Positions 24,968 through 32,066 of a stretch of 64,000 nucleotides of DNA are shown piece by piece. The stretch lies in the NCBI RefSeq assembly GCF_042219825.1, contig NZ_JBHJHQ010000003.1:124001-188000 (forward strand). The letters are read 5' to 3'. This DNA is from JBHJHP01 sp042219825. GTDB taxonomy: Bacteria; Bacteroidota; Bacteroidia; Bacteroidales; UBA5342. Both the position numbers and the translations under genes were made by a program. Every line of letters begins with the position of its first letter. The first letter of the stretch is position 1. A model generated the notes under the pieces. The model did not search any database. It was not told the DNA's origin and saw only the letters and a list, made by a program, of their open reading frames with translations.

Positions 24968-26671
24968 CTATTTTTCTTTGCTGTAGGGCCAGGCCATAAT
25001 TCCGCCCTCCAGTACCTTCACGTTTTTATAACCATGAGCCTTTAAAAGAACGGCAGCCTCATAGCCACGCAAAGAAATTTTGCAATAGGTTATGATTTCT
25101 GTGCTTTTATCTTCAGGAATTTCATTCAGTCTTTTTCTTAACATTCCGATAGGTATCAACGTTTCACCGATTCCAAGACGGGTTTGCTCATATTCGTCAG
25201 CACCACGGGCATCCAGAATAAAAAGCTTATCTTCCCTATCTAGTTTTTCTTTCAATTCCATAGCAGATATTCCCACAAAGATCCCTTCCATTTTATTTGT
25301 TAAAAGATGCGCTGTTGCAATGCTGTGATCTATAGCCAATGAGAACGGAGGGGCATAAGGGAAATCAGCATTTGTCATATCATAAACAGACAGATTACCC
25401 TTTATGGCTGTTGCCCATATGGCAAGTTGTTTACTCACATCGCCAGGACCTACACATTGAGCTCCAAGTACTTTCCCTGTTTTCTTTTCTGCAACAAGCT
25501 TAGTTACTAAAAGCTTCCCATCCATAAAACCGGGCTTATCGGGACTTGCATTAATTACCTTCACATAATCAATACCAGCTTCTTTAGCTTTTGTTTCCGA
25601 CAGGCCTGTAATCCCAATACCATAATCGAATAACTTACATACACCTGTCTGAATAGTACCCGGAAACTTCTTTGTATTTCCGCATATCACATTTTCGCCA
25701 ACCACTCTTCCTTCAAGGTTTGCAAGGTCACCGTAAGGTGCCAGAACTTTTTTACCGGTAATAATATTTGTTATCTCGCAACAGTCACCTGCTGCATAAA
25801 TATCCGGATCTGAGGTCTGCATATATTCATTCACAGATATGCCACCCAGTGAACCGATTTCCAAACCAGCTTCTTTAGCCAGTTTTACGTTGGGTCTGAC
25901 CCCAATAGCTACAACAGCCAGTTCACAGGGAATTTCTGTTCCGTTCTGCAGTTTTACCCCGGTAAGCTTCCCGCTTTCACCAATAAATTCAGCCACCCCG
26001 TTTTTGGTGATCACATTGGCTTTTGTTTTCAGATAGTTTTCCACCAGCTTGGCCATTTTCCAATCCAAAAAAGTCAGCAACTGTGGTAACAGCTCAACCA
26101 TCGTAAGCTCTATTCCTGCAAGGTTCAGTGCTTCCAGTGTTTCTATACCTATAAGGCCGCCTCCTATGACCACAGCCTTTTTCACCTTTCCTTCATCACG
26201 GATCTTTCTCAGATAATCGGCATCCATCATGGACTGCAATGTGGTAATCCCTTCGAGATCAGTACCCTTAACCGGCGGCATATTGGCAGTTGCACCGGTA
26301 GTTATCACCAGCTTATCATACTGCTGACAATCCTTTTCACCAGTCATCAAATCTGTGTATTCCACACATTTCCTGTTTCTGTCGATGCCGGTTACTTCGG
26401 TATTTACTTTTGCCACAATACCCTTGGCATTCCAGTAAAATTTCGGATCACGAACCACGCCGGTTGGTGTGCATAAAAGTTTGTTTCTGTCGTCGAAAAA
26501 GCCCCCAACATAATACGGGAAGCCACAAGAGGCCATGGACAAATCAGGTGCCTTTTGGATCATGGTAATTTCTGCAAACTCATCCATTCTGCGGGCTTTT
26601 GCAGCTGCTTTAGGACCCGCTGCCGAACCTCCAATTACAATAATTTTTTTACTCATTTTCTTTTTGGTCAT
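24968..26671 (-). CDS. CoA-disulfide reductase-like flavoprotein with C-terminal rhodanese domain
   Basis: This 567-residue FAD/NAD(P)H-dependent disulfide reductase has an N-terminal dinucleotide motif (VIGGSAAGPKAA, 12-23). The single redox cysteine is in SMASCGFPYY (Cys49), as in CoA-disulfide and NADH-dependent persulfide reductases. A second nucleotide-binding motif, VIGGGLIGIE, is also present. A rhodanese domain (about 465-567) carries the persulfide-accepting Cys530 in TYCKISLRG. Such fusions reduce polysulfide or persulfide bound to CoA or the rhodanese cysteine. Starts at 26671 or 26656 (MSKK) are both possible. It is the last gene of the ten-gene operon, 29 bp after the thioesterase. 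Confidence 0.87.
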   Translation of the reverse strand: MTKKKMSKKIIVIGGSAAGPKAAAKARRMDEFAEITMIQKAPDLSMASCGFPYYVGGFFDDRNKLLCTPTGVVRDPKFYWNAKGIVAKVNTEVTGIDRNRKCVEYTDLMTGEKDCQQYDKLVITTGATANMPPVKGTDLEGITTLQSMMDADYLRKIRDEGKVKKAVVIGGGLIGIETLEALNLAGIELTMVELLPQLLTFLDWKMAKLVENYLKTKANVITKNGVAEFIGESGKLTGVKLQNGTEIPCELAVVAIGVRPNVKLAKEAGLEIGSLGGISVNEYMQTSDPDIYAAGDCCEITNIITGKKVLAPYGDLANLEGRVVGENVICGNTKKFPGTIQTGVCKLFDYGIGITGLSETKAKEAGIDYVKVINASPDKPGFMDGKLLVTKLVAEKKTGKVLGAQCVGPGDVSKQLAIWATAIKGNLSVYDMTNADFPYAPPFSLAIDHSIATAHLLTNKMEGIFVGISAMELKEKLDREDKLFILDARGADEYEQTRLGIGETLIPIGMLRKRLNEIPEDKSTEIITYCKISLRGYEAAVLLKAHGYKNVKVLEGGIMAWPYSKEK

Positions 26672-26700
26672 TAATGGTTAGTTTTATATCATGCGTTGTT

Positions 26701-27111
26701 TTAACCTATAAAAGCAGGCTTTAGTGCGTCTTTAACAAAATGCGGCAAACGAACCGGCTGGCGGTTGGCTTTATTTACAAAGACCACACTGGAAACAGCA
26801 GTACACACCAGTTCGTTTTTACTATTTTGGATCTCAAATTCAAAGTGCAACTTTACCTCAGGAAAGTTCCTGACTGTAGTGGTTATGGTCAGAACCTCAT
26901 CATACCGGGCAGGTTTTTTATACGTTATTTGAAAGTTGATCACTGGGATCATCACATTATTCTCTTCCAACACACTGTCGTTAATGCCATACTGCCTCAA
27001 CAATTCAGTCCTCGCTTCGTGGCAAAAGCTTACATAATTGGCATGATACACATATCCCATTTGATCTACTTCTCCGTAACGCGGTCTGAGTTGAATCTTT
27101 CCGGTTATCAT
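26701..27111 (-). CDS. hotdog-fold acyl-CoA thioesterase
   Basis: This 136-residue protein belongs to the 4-hydroxybenzoyl-CoA thioesterase/YbgC type. It has the active-site segment EVDQMGYVYHANY (14-26; Asp16 and His23), IPVINFQITYKKPARYDE and strand pairs to the C-terminus. It would hydrolyse a short or medium acyl-CoA. Its ATG overlaps the TGA of mrp by 4 bp, showing translational coupling. It is directly upstream of a CoA-disulfide-reductase homologue, so a CoA-thiol context is plausible. Confidence 0.82.
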   Translation of the reverse strand: MITGKIQLRPRYGEVDQMGYVYHANYVSFCHEARTELLRQYGINDSVLEENNVMIPVINFQITYKKPARYDEVLTITTTVRNFPEVKLHFEFEIQNSKNELVCTAVSSVVFVNKANRQPVRLPHFVKDALKPAFIG

Positions 27112-27896
27112 AATATAATATTTTCCTTTTTTATAATATTACTTACAAGCTCGCTATAAGCTTCATAAATGCAATGATCTGAAGAAAGGAAGATGGTTTT
27201 CCCTTTATCCGTTAAGTCACATACATCGCCGACCAACGGTATTTTCGCTAACATTGGCACCTGTAATTCATTTGCCAGCTTCTCTCCTCCACCCTTACCG
27301 AACAAATAATATTTTTCATCCGGATGTTTCTTCGGTGTAAACCACGACATATTTTCAATGATTCCGTCAATACAAATATCGATGCCATTGGCTTTAAACA
27401 TATTTGCTGCCTTTCTTCCATCGGAAACAGCCAACTGCTGTGGAGTTATCACAATAATTGCTTTTGAATCGGGTAGTTTCTGAGCCATCGTAATAGAAAT
27501 ATCACCTGTTCCGGGCGGCATATCCACAACTAAAAAATCCAGTTCTCCCCAATTCGTTTCTGTAATAAGCTGGGTTAAAACCTTAGATGCCATTGGGCCT
27601 CTCCATATCACAGCCCTCTCTTTATCCACAATAAAGCCCAAAGACATTACTTTTACCCCATATTTTTCAAAAGGTTCTACCTTTCCGGGAGACCCTGAAT
27701 TTACTACTTTTGTGCCTTCCATATTGAAGATGAGCGGAACTGACGGTCCATACAAATCTGCATCCAGCAAACCCACTTTATAACCTTCTCTTGCCATTGC
27801 AACAGATAAATTTGTTGCAACAGTTGATTTACCTACCCCTCCTTTCCCGGAAGCAACTAATAATACATTTTTAATTCCCGGCAATATCTCATTCAT
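27108..27896 (-). CDS. mrp: Mrp/ApbC/NBP35-family iron-sulfur carrier ATPase
   Basis: This 262-residue P-loop ATPase has the deviant Walker A GKGGVGKST (17-25), LDADLYGPSVP, VIWRGPMASK and DMPPGTGD, all typical of Mrp. Mrp proteins bind and transfer Fe-S clusters. This copy lacks the N-terminal MIP18-like domain and the usual C-terminal CxxC: the region after IENMSWFTP has no cysteines. I recall similar CxxC-less forms in other Bacteroidota. It overlaps the VOC gene by 8 bp and the thioesterase by 4 bp. Confidence 0.88.
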   Translation of the reverse strand: MNEILPGIKNVLLVASGKGGVGKSTVATNLSVAMAREGYKVGLLDADLYGPSVPLIFNMEGTKVVNSGSPGKVEPFEKYGVKVMSLGFIVDKERAVIWRGPMASKVLTQLITETNWGELDFLVVDMPPGTGDISITMAQKLPDSKAIIVITPQQLAVSDGRKAANMFKANGIDICIDGIIENMSWFTPKKHPDEKYYLFGKGGGEKLANELQVPMLAKIPLVGDVCDLTDKGKTIFLSSDHCIYEAYSELVSNIIKKENIIL

Positions 27897-28275
27897 TCCT
27901 GTAAACTTTTATTTCAAACATATTTCCATTTGCATCTTTTATAAAATATGCTTCGCCCTGACCCGAAGTCCTCAGATGACACCAGTAACTTTGTTGAAGT
28001 GCCGATTTATATACGTGTTCTGCATCTCCCATCTCAAGGCAAATATGCTGTATCCCGTTACATTCCTTCTTCTCATTTACAAAGAGCTCGAATTCAATTT
28101 CGTAAAGTGATACATAACAAACTTTTACCTTTCTTTTAATGTTAAAAACGATGTCTGCATCAACTTCCTTCATTACAAACCCACTCAATATCTTTCCCCC
28201 AAGAATCTCTACATAAAAAGCATTTATATCAGATTCCCTTACTTCCAGTGCTATATGTTTAAGTTTTACCTCCAT
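27889..28275 (-). CDS. VOC/glyoxalase-superfamily protein
   Basis: This 128-residue protein has the paired beta-alpha-beta-beta-beta pattern of vicinal-oxygen-chelate proteins: LKHIALEVRE at the start, GIQHICLEM in the middle (His74 region), and YFIKDANGNMFEIKVY at the C-terminus with Glu in FEI. Candidate metal ligands are therefore His and Glu pairs as in glyoxalase I or methylmalonyl-CoA epimerase. The substrate is unknown. It lies 6 bp after the second MinD-ferredoxin gene and overlaps mrp by 8 bp, deep inside the operon. Confidence 0.75.
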   Translation of the reverse strand: MEVKLKHIALEVRESDINAFYVEILGGKILSGFVMKEVDADIVFNIKRKVKVCYVSLYEIEFELFVNEKKECNGIQHICLEMGDAEHVYKSALQQSYWCHLRTSGQGEAYFIKDANGNMFEIKVYRNE

Positions 28276-28281
28276 TAGTCA

Positions 28282-29163
28282 CTACATCTCAATCAAATCA
28301 CCCGATACCCTTTCCCATATTTTTTTTATTATTGTCGATATTTCCGATTTCGGATCATATTCCACAATGGTTTTCTCATTGATCATGGCCTTCACTACAT
28401 CCTGATTAAATGGGACCTCGGCAATTAATTCAATACCTGTTTTACTAAGATCATTCCTGATTATCATAGTCATTTCAGGGTTAACGTCGCATTTATTAAT
28501 GATGGCATAAGCCTTAATCCCAAATGATCTAATCAAACCCATTAAGCGCAGGGCATCGTGATAACCGGATTTTGTGGGTTCAATCACGATGAGGGCCAAA
28601 TCCGCACCTGTAAGAGAAGAAATAGTCGAACATCCTATTCCCGGAGGCCCGTCATTCAGAATAAAATCTGCACGGATCTCAACGGCCTTCTCTTTTGCCA
28701 CTTTTCGTACCTGGGTAACCAACTTACCCGAATTTTCTTCGCCCGGAGATAATTTTGCATGAACCATGGTCCCAAAACGGGTGTCTGAGATATACCAGTT
28801 ATTATTGGTGTTCAACGTGGAAGAGATTGCAGATTCAGTACAGACTTTCTCGCATAACCGGCACCCTTCGCACTGCAACTGATTTATAAAATAATTTTGT
28901 TCTCTGTCGGTATGAATGGCATCAAACCGACATTGGTCTACGCACAAACCACACGCTGTACATTTATCCACATCTATTTTCAGGTTCCAGCCATGCAAAA
29001 ACAAATGCTTTTCTTTTATCTCAGGTTTCAGCAGTAAGTGCAAGTCAGCAGCATCCACATCATTATCGCAAAAAACAGCACCTTTGGCAACCGAAGCCAG
29101 TGCCGCAGTGATGGTTGTTTTTCCGGTTCCTCCCTTACCGCTTAAAACTGTAATCTCTCTCAT
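28282..29163 (-). CDS. MinD-superfamily ATPase with inserted 2x[4Fe-4S] ferredoxin domain (second copy)
   Basis: This 293-residue protein begins with a Walker A motif (GKGGTGKTT, about 9-17). After strand 2 it has an inserted ferredoxin domain (about 60-115) with two complete clusters: CTACGLCVDQC and CEGCRLCEKVC. The ATPase fold then resumes with LNDGPPGIGC and VIEPTKSGYHDA. This is the COG1149 type, common in strict anaerobes in pairs; its role is not established but metal-cofactor assembly is suspected. Its start overlaps the 3' end of its paralogue by 29 bp. The pair is distinct in sequence, so they probably form a heterodimer (inference). Confidence 0.88.
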   Translation of the reverse strand: MREITVLSGKGGTGKTTITAALASVAKGAVFCDNDVDAADLHLLLKPEIKEKHLFLHGWNLKIDVDKCTACGLCVDQCRFDAIHTDREQNYFINQLQCEGCRLCEKVCTESAISSTLNTNNNWYISDTRFGTMVHAKLSPGEENSGKLVTQVRKVAKEKAVEIRADFILNDGPPGIGCSTISSLTGADLALIVIEPTKSGYHDALRLMGLIRSFGIKAYAIINKCDVNPEMTMIIRNDLSKTGIELIAEVPFNQDVVKAMINEKTIVEYDPKSEISTIIKKIWERVSGDLIEM

Positions 29164-30028
29164 GAACCAATACCTTTTGTTTTAGGTTATGTACGATTGT
29201 ACTGTAGCCGGATTCTATTTCACATGGAACATCTTCAAACAAATTACCGTCCGCATATTGTGCAGCATACGAACTACTGAACGGAATCTCTCCCATCAGC
29301 TCAATCGCATTCGCCGACAAATATTCTTTCACTGAATTATTTCCCAAACCGGCTTTATTAATCACAACCCCAAATGGCTTATCCAGCTCGTTTATCAGCT
29401 CAATAATAAGTTGCATATCGTGCAGACCAAAAGGTGTTGGTTCCGTTACCAGTACAATGAAATTCGCATCCGATAATGTTTCAACTACCTGACAACTGGT
29501 TCCGGGAGGGGCATCGTACAATATCACTTCAGACGCAGTACTGATACTTTTTTTAAGCTTTTTAATAAGCATGGTTTGCATGGATGACCCAACCTTTAAA
29601 ACACCTTCGGTCAGTACCTGATTATCCAGTACATTGTAAGATGTGATCGAACCGATGGGTTCCGGTTTCTCAGTAAGTGCATCAAATGAACACGCCAACA
29701 AACATGCACCGCAAGAATGACATAAGCCCGCATCAATAGTAGCATATTTTACCCTGGGAATTACAGATACAGCACCAAATTCGCAATAGTCCACACACTT
29801 TTTGCATAACGTACATTTAACCATATCAATTTCAGGTATTAACTGTGTAACTATTGTGCTTTCCTGCTTCATGGAACCGGGGAAGAAGATCAGATCGTTC
29901 GGTTCCTCCACATCACAATCAACAAGGTGTACATCAAATCCTTCCATATTATTCAAATACCGGAATAAATTAACGGACACTGTTGTTTTTCCGGTTCCTC
30001 CTTTTCCGCTTGCTACTGCTATTTTCAT
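29135..30028 (-). CDS. MinD-superfamily ATPase with inserted 2x[4Fe-4S] ferredoxin domain (first copy)
   Basis: This 297-residue paralogue of the next gene has Walker A GKGGTGKTT (8-16) and the ferredoxin insertion with CTLCKKCVDYC and CHSCGACLLAC. It then has LYDAPPGTSC, TEPTPFGLHD and a VVINKAG nucleotide motif. All eight cysteines of both clusters are present. Its ATG overlaps the end of the DUF89 gene by 4 bp. Function as for the pair: an ATP-driven Fe-S protein likely acting on a metal cofactor or redox partner in the cytoplasm. Confidence 0.88.
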   Translation of the reverse strand: MKIAVASGKGGTGKTTVSVNLFRYLNNMEGFDVHLVDCDVEEPNDLIFFPGSMKQESTIVTQLIPEIDMVKCTLCKKCVDYCEFGAVSVIPRVKYATIDAGLCHSCGACLLACSFDALTEKPEPIGSITSYNVLDNQVLTEGVLKVGSSMQTMLIKKLKKSISTASEVILYDAPPGTSCQVVETLSDANFIVLVTEPTPFGLHDMQLIIELINELDKPFGVVINKAGLGNNSVKEYLSANAIELMGEIPFSSSYAAQYADGNLFEDVPCEIESGYSTIVHNLKQKVLVHERDYSFKR

Positions 30029-30879
30029 ACTAAAGCCGGGGTAAGTGTTGTAATGACCATATCGTTTTTCTTCACTTTCAGAAGCCGGGCTACCGGATCA
30101 CATTTTGCGATCAGCATGAAATATATATTGGGATTATTACTGTCCATTAATCCTTCAAAGTTTCCCTGACCTTTGGATATTATTAAGTCCGCAGAATTAA
30201 ATATTTCCAAAAATTCGGTAGAACAATACTGCACCAATGTTGAAGGCGCGTCGTATCCGTTTGTTATGACCCGGCACACATCCTGCATCCTAACCTGAAA
30301 AGCATCCTCTGTTGTTACGTCGTTTAACACCGGTTCACCTCTGACCACATACGTTACGTTGGGATGATAAAATGTTTCAATAAACAACTTATCAAAAACA
30401 ATTTCACCACAATTGTCGCCAAGAAAAACGACAGACTGCACATGCCTGATATGTTCTTTCAGTTGCCGAACCTTATTTACCACCAGATCTTTTGTTAATA
30501 GTGTATGAACCTGTGCCCTGATATCCGCTTTCACAGTATGTGCGCCAAAATCAATAATGTTTCCGACTACCGATAACCGGGCAGCAGTTAAAAACGGATC
30601 ATCGCTGTTTTCTACTATCGACTTCCAGTATTTGTAATCCCGCAACAGTTCTTCATTGATCCTGAACTTTTCATGGGCATACAAATCATTGATTTTAAAA
30701 TGTTCTTTTGCAGCTCTTTGTATTCTGGTTGCCAAACACGGATTATCGGGTAAATCATTCGCTTTAAGTATGCTGTGCACCCTGGCTGTAAATATTCTGG
30801 CATCGTCATCTTCCGGCTTAAATTTGTCAAGAAGATGATGGACCGTTTTCATATGGCAGCTATAACATTCTTGCCTCAT
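30025..30879 (-). CDS. DUF89/ARMT1-like metal-dependent phosphatase-type protein
   Basis: This 284-residue protein is of the bacterial-archaeal DUF89 type. It has an N-terminal CxxC (Cys5, Cys8), GNIIDFG, FLGDNCGEIVFDK and KGQGNFEGL, the last two forming the metal/phosphate site of the family. Family members include damage-control phosphatases acting on sugar phosphates and related metabolites; the substrate here is unknown. The CxxC is absent from eukaryotic ARMT1 and may bind metal. It lies 12 bp after the NifX-like gene and overlaps the MinD gene by 4 bp. Confidence 0.82.
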   Translation of the reverse strand: MRQECYSCHMKTVHHLLDKFKPEDDDARIFTARVHSILKANDLPDNPCLATRIQRAAKEHFKINDLYAHEKFRINEELLRDYKYWKSIVENSDDPFLTAARLSVVGNIIDFGAHTVKADIRAQVHTLLTKDLVVNKVRQLKEHIRHVQSVVFLGDNCGEIVFDKLFIETFYHPNVTYVVRGEPVLNDVTTEDAFQVRMQDVCRVITNGYDAPSTLVQYCSTEFLEIFNSADLIISKGQGNFEGLMDSNNPNIYFMLIAKCDPVARLLKVKKNDMVITTLTPALV

Positions 30880-30891
30880 TCATGCTTCCTT

Positions 30892-31227
30892 CTAATGATT
30901 ACACAAATTGCCCTTTGTAAGAATTGTCCCCTTTACATATGCTTCCGCTAGCATCCGTGCCGGTTCAAATGATGCACCTGTACACACATTCACACCATTG
31001 TTTTCCAGAATCTCACGGGCTTTGTGTCCAAGTCCGCCTGCAATGACATCTGTAACCTCCTGCTCAACAAGCCAGATCGGCAATACTCCGGGTTCATGTT
31101 TCGGGGGCTGAATTATTTGCTCCGAAACTATTTTCATATCTGTGACTTTTAGCAGTGTAAAATATCTGCAGTGTCCAAAATGTGTATCCAACATTCCTTT
31201 GTTATCAACCGGTATTGCTATTTTCAT
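30892..31227 (-). CDS. NifX/NifB-type Fe-Mo cofactor-binding domain protein (copy 2)
   Basis: This 111-residue protein of the dinitrogenase iron-molybdenum cofactor biosynthesis domain family starts MKIAIPVDNKG. It has the family motif THFGHCRYF, VIAGGLGHKAREILE and a variable C-terminus. Such small proteins bind Fe-S or heterometal clusters. No nitrogenase or nif genes are in the window, so nitrogen fixation is not implied. It is separated by 85 bp from the DUF5320 gene, the largest gap within the operon. Confidence 0.85.
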   Translation of the reverse strand: MKIAIPVDNKGMLDTHFGHCRYFTLLKVTDMKIVSEQIIQPPKHEPGVLPIWLVEQEVTDVIAGGLGHKAREILENNGVNVCTGASFEPARMLAEAYVKGTILTKGNLCNH

Positions 31228-31312
31228 TACTATCCTCTATTATTTTAATAATTTGTTCTAAAATAACCGCATGCATTACACATGCGATTATTCAAGATCT
31301 AACCAAACATTG

Positions 31313-31534
31313 TTAAGAACCACTTCTTCCGTGTCTTCTACCCATTCCCATTTCAGACTCATTTCCGGATCGGGCCCGCCCTTCACCTCGGGCAAATCTC
31401 CGCCCTCTTCCTTTTGCATAATTTTCAGTCTCAGAACCATTCTCTGATACCTGTTTACGGGAATTACATCTGCCTTGTCCCCGTCCTGTGCCTGAACCTT
31501 TTCCTTCAGGTCCTGTTCCATTGAATCCTGGCAT
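31313..31534 (-). CDS. DUF5320-type Gly/Arg-rich small protein
   Basis: This 73-residue protein starts MPGFNGTGPEGKGSGTGRGQ, the family signature of DUF5320 (MPGFxGTGPxGxGPxTGRGxG). It is rich in Gly, Arg and Ser, contains one cysteine and has no hydrophobic segment. The role is unknown, but these proteins often accompany NifX-like and MinD-ferredoxin genes in anaerobes. An overlapping frame (31288-31521) is less likely to be real because it lacks this signature. It sits 2 bp after the first NifX-like gene. Confidence 0.75.
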   Translation of the reverse strand: MPGFNGTGPEGKGSGTGRGQGRCNSRKQVSENGSETENYAKGRGRRFARGEGRARSGNESEMGMGRRHGRSGS

Positions 31535-31536
31535 AA

Positions 31537-31869
31537 TTACCTCCTGTTATTTTTATTATTTAACCGATTAATAATATCACCAATGGTCAAGTTATCTTCG
31601 CTTAGCATAACCATTTGAATATTAAACGTATTCAGCAAATCCCTGGCTTTTGGCCCGAAATCGCCCGATATTACTTTCTGAACATTAAGTTCAACCATTT
31701 TTTCAGCAGCTTTTATACCTGCTCCATTAGATACATCTTTCAGGTTATTGAAATAAAAGTTTACATCCTCCGTTCCTTCTTCGATTAAACAAAACCACCC
31801 GGTTCTTCCAAAACGTTTGTCAAATTGTGCTGTGACTTCATCTCCTGATGATGTGATTACTGTTTTCAT
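31537..31869 (-). CDS. NifX/NifB-type Fe-Mo cofactor-binding domain protein (copy 1), first gene of operon
   Basis: This 110-residue member of the same domain family starts MKTVITSSGDEVTAQFDKRF. It has FGRTGWF, the equivalent of the HFG-containing motif with His changed to Arg, and VQKVISGDFGPKARDLLN. The loss of the His may alter cluster binding. It is the first gene after the dual-palindrome promoter at 31887-31926, with a leader of about 30 nt, so it is the most exposed to regulation. Confidence 0.82.
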   Translation of the reverse strand: MKTVITSSGDEVTAQFDKRFGRTGWFCLIEEGTEDVNFYFNNLKDVSNGAGIKAAEKMVELNVQKVISGDFGPKARDLLNTFNIQMVMLSEDNLTIGDIINRLNNKNNRR

Positions 31870-31886
31870 TTTACGAATTCTTATTA

Positions 31887-31926
31887 TGAGAATATTCTCA
31901 CTACAAATATATTGAGAATATTCTCA
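31887..31926 (-). promoter_or_regulatory. operon promoter with -7 box flanked by two identical palindromes
   Basis: TGAGAATATTCTCA occurs at 31887-31900 and again at 31913-31926, 26 bp centre to centre. Between them, on the minus strand, lies TATATTTG (31904-31911), an exact -7 element. The upstream palindrome falls in the -33/-7 spacer and the downstream one at the predicted transcript start, a typical repressor layout. The regulator is not identified; no adjacent regulator gene is present. The half-site recalls Fur-family dyads, but this is only a resemblance. Confidence 0.8.
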
Positions 31927-32001
31927 TAAATAAAATTTTTAACACGCATTTTTGTCAAATTGTTATTACGCTGTTTTTAGGGCTGCAAGACAGGTAAAAA
32001 A

Positions 32002-32028
32002 AACCGCCCGTTTTTAAAACGGACGGTT
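32002..32028 (-). terminator. intrinsic terminator of the beta-helix lipoprotein gene
   Basis: On the minus strand a G+C-rich stem (AACCGTCCGTTTT / AAAACGGGCGGTT, one mismatch) is followed by eight T residues. It lies 39 bp after the stop of the leftward gene at 32067 and shields the ten-gene operon promoter. Confidence 0.85.
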
Positions 32029-32066
32029 CAAGAAGTAAGAAGATTCTTACTTCAAATTTTAATGAC

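Noticed and set aside
31288..31521. An overlapping 77-codon minus-strand frame in the DUF5320 region
   Set aside because: The other frame (31313-31534) carries the DUF5320 start signature; this one has no family resemblance and is its shadow.
24968..31869. Nitrogen-fixation cluster because of NifX-like proteins
   Set aside because: No nifHDK, nifE/N or nifB radical-SAM gene is in the window; the NifX-type domain is widespread in non-fixing anaerobes.
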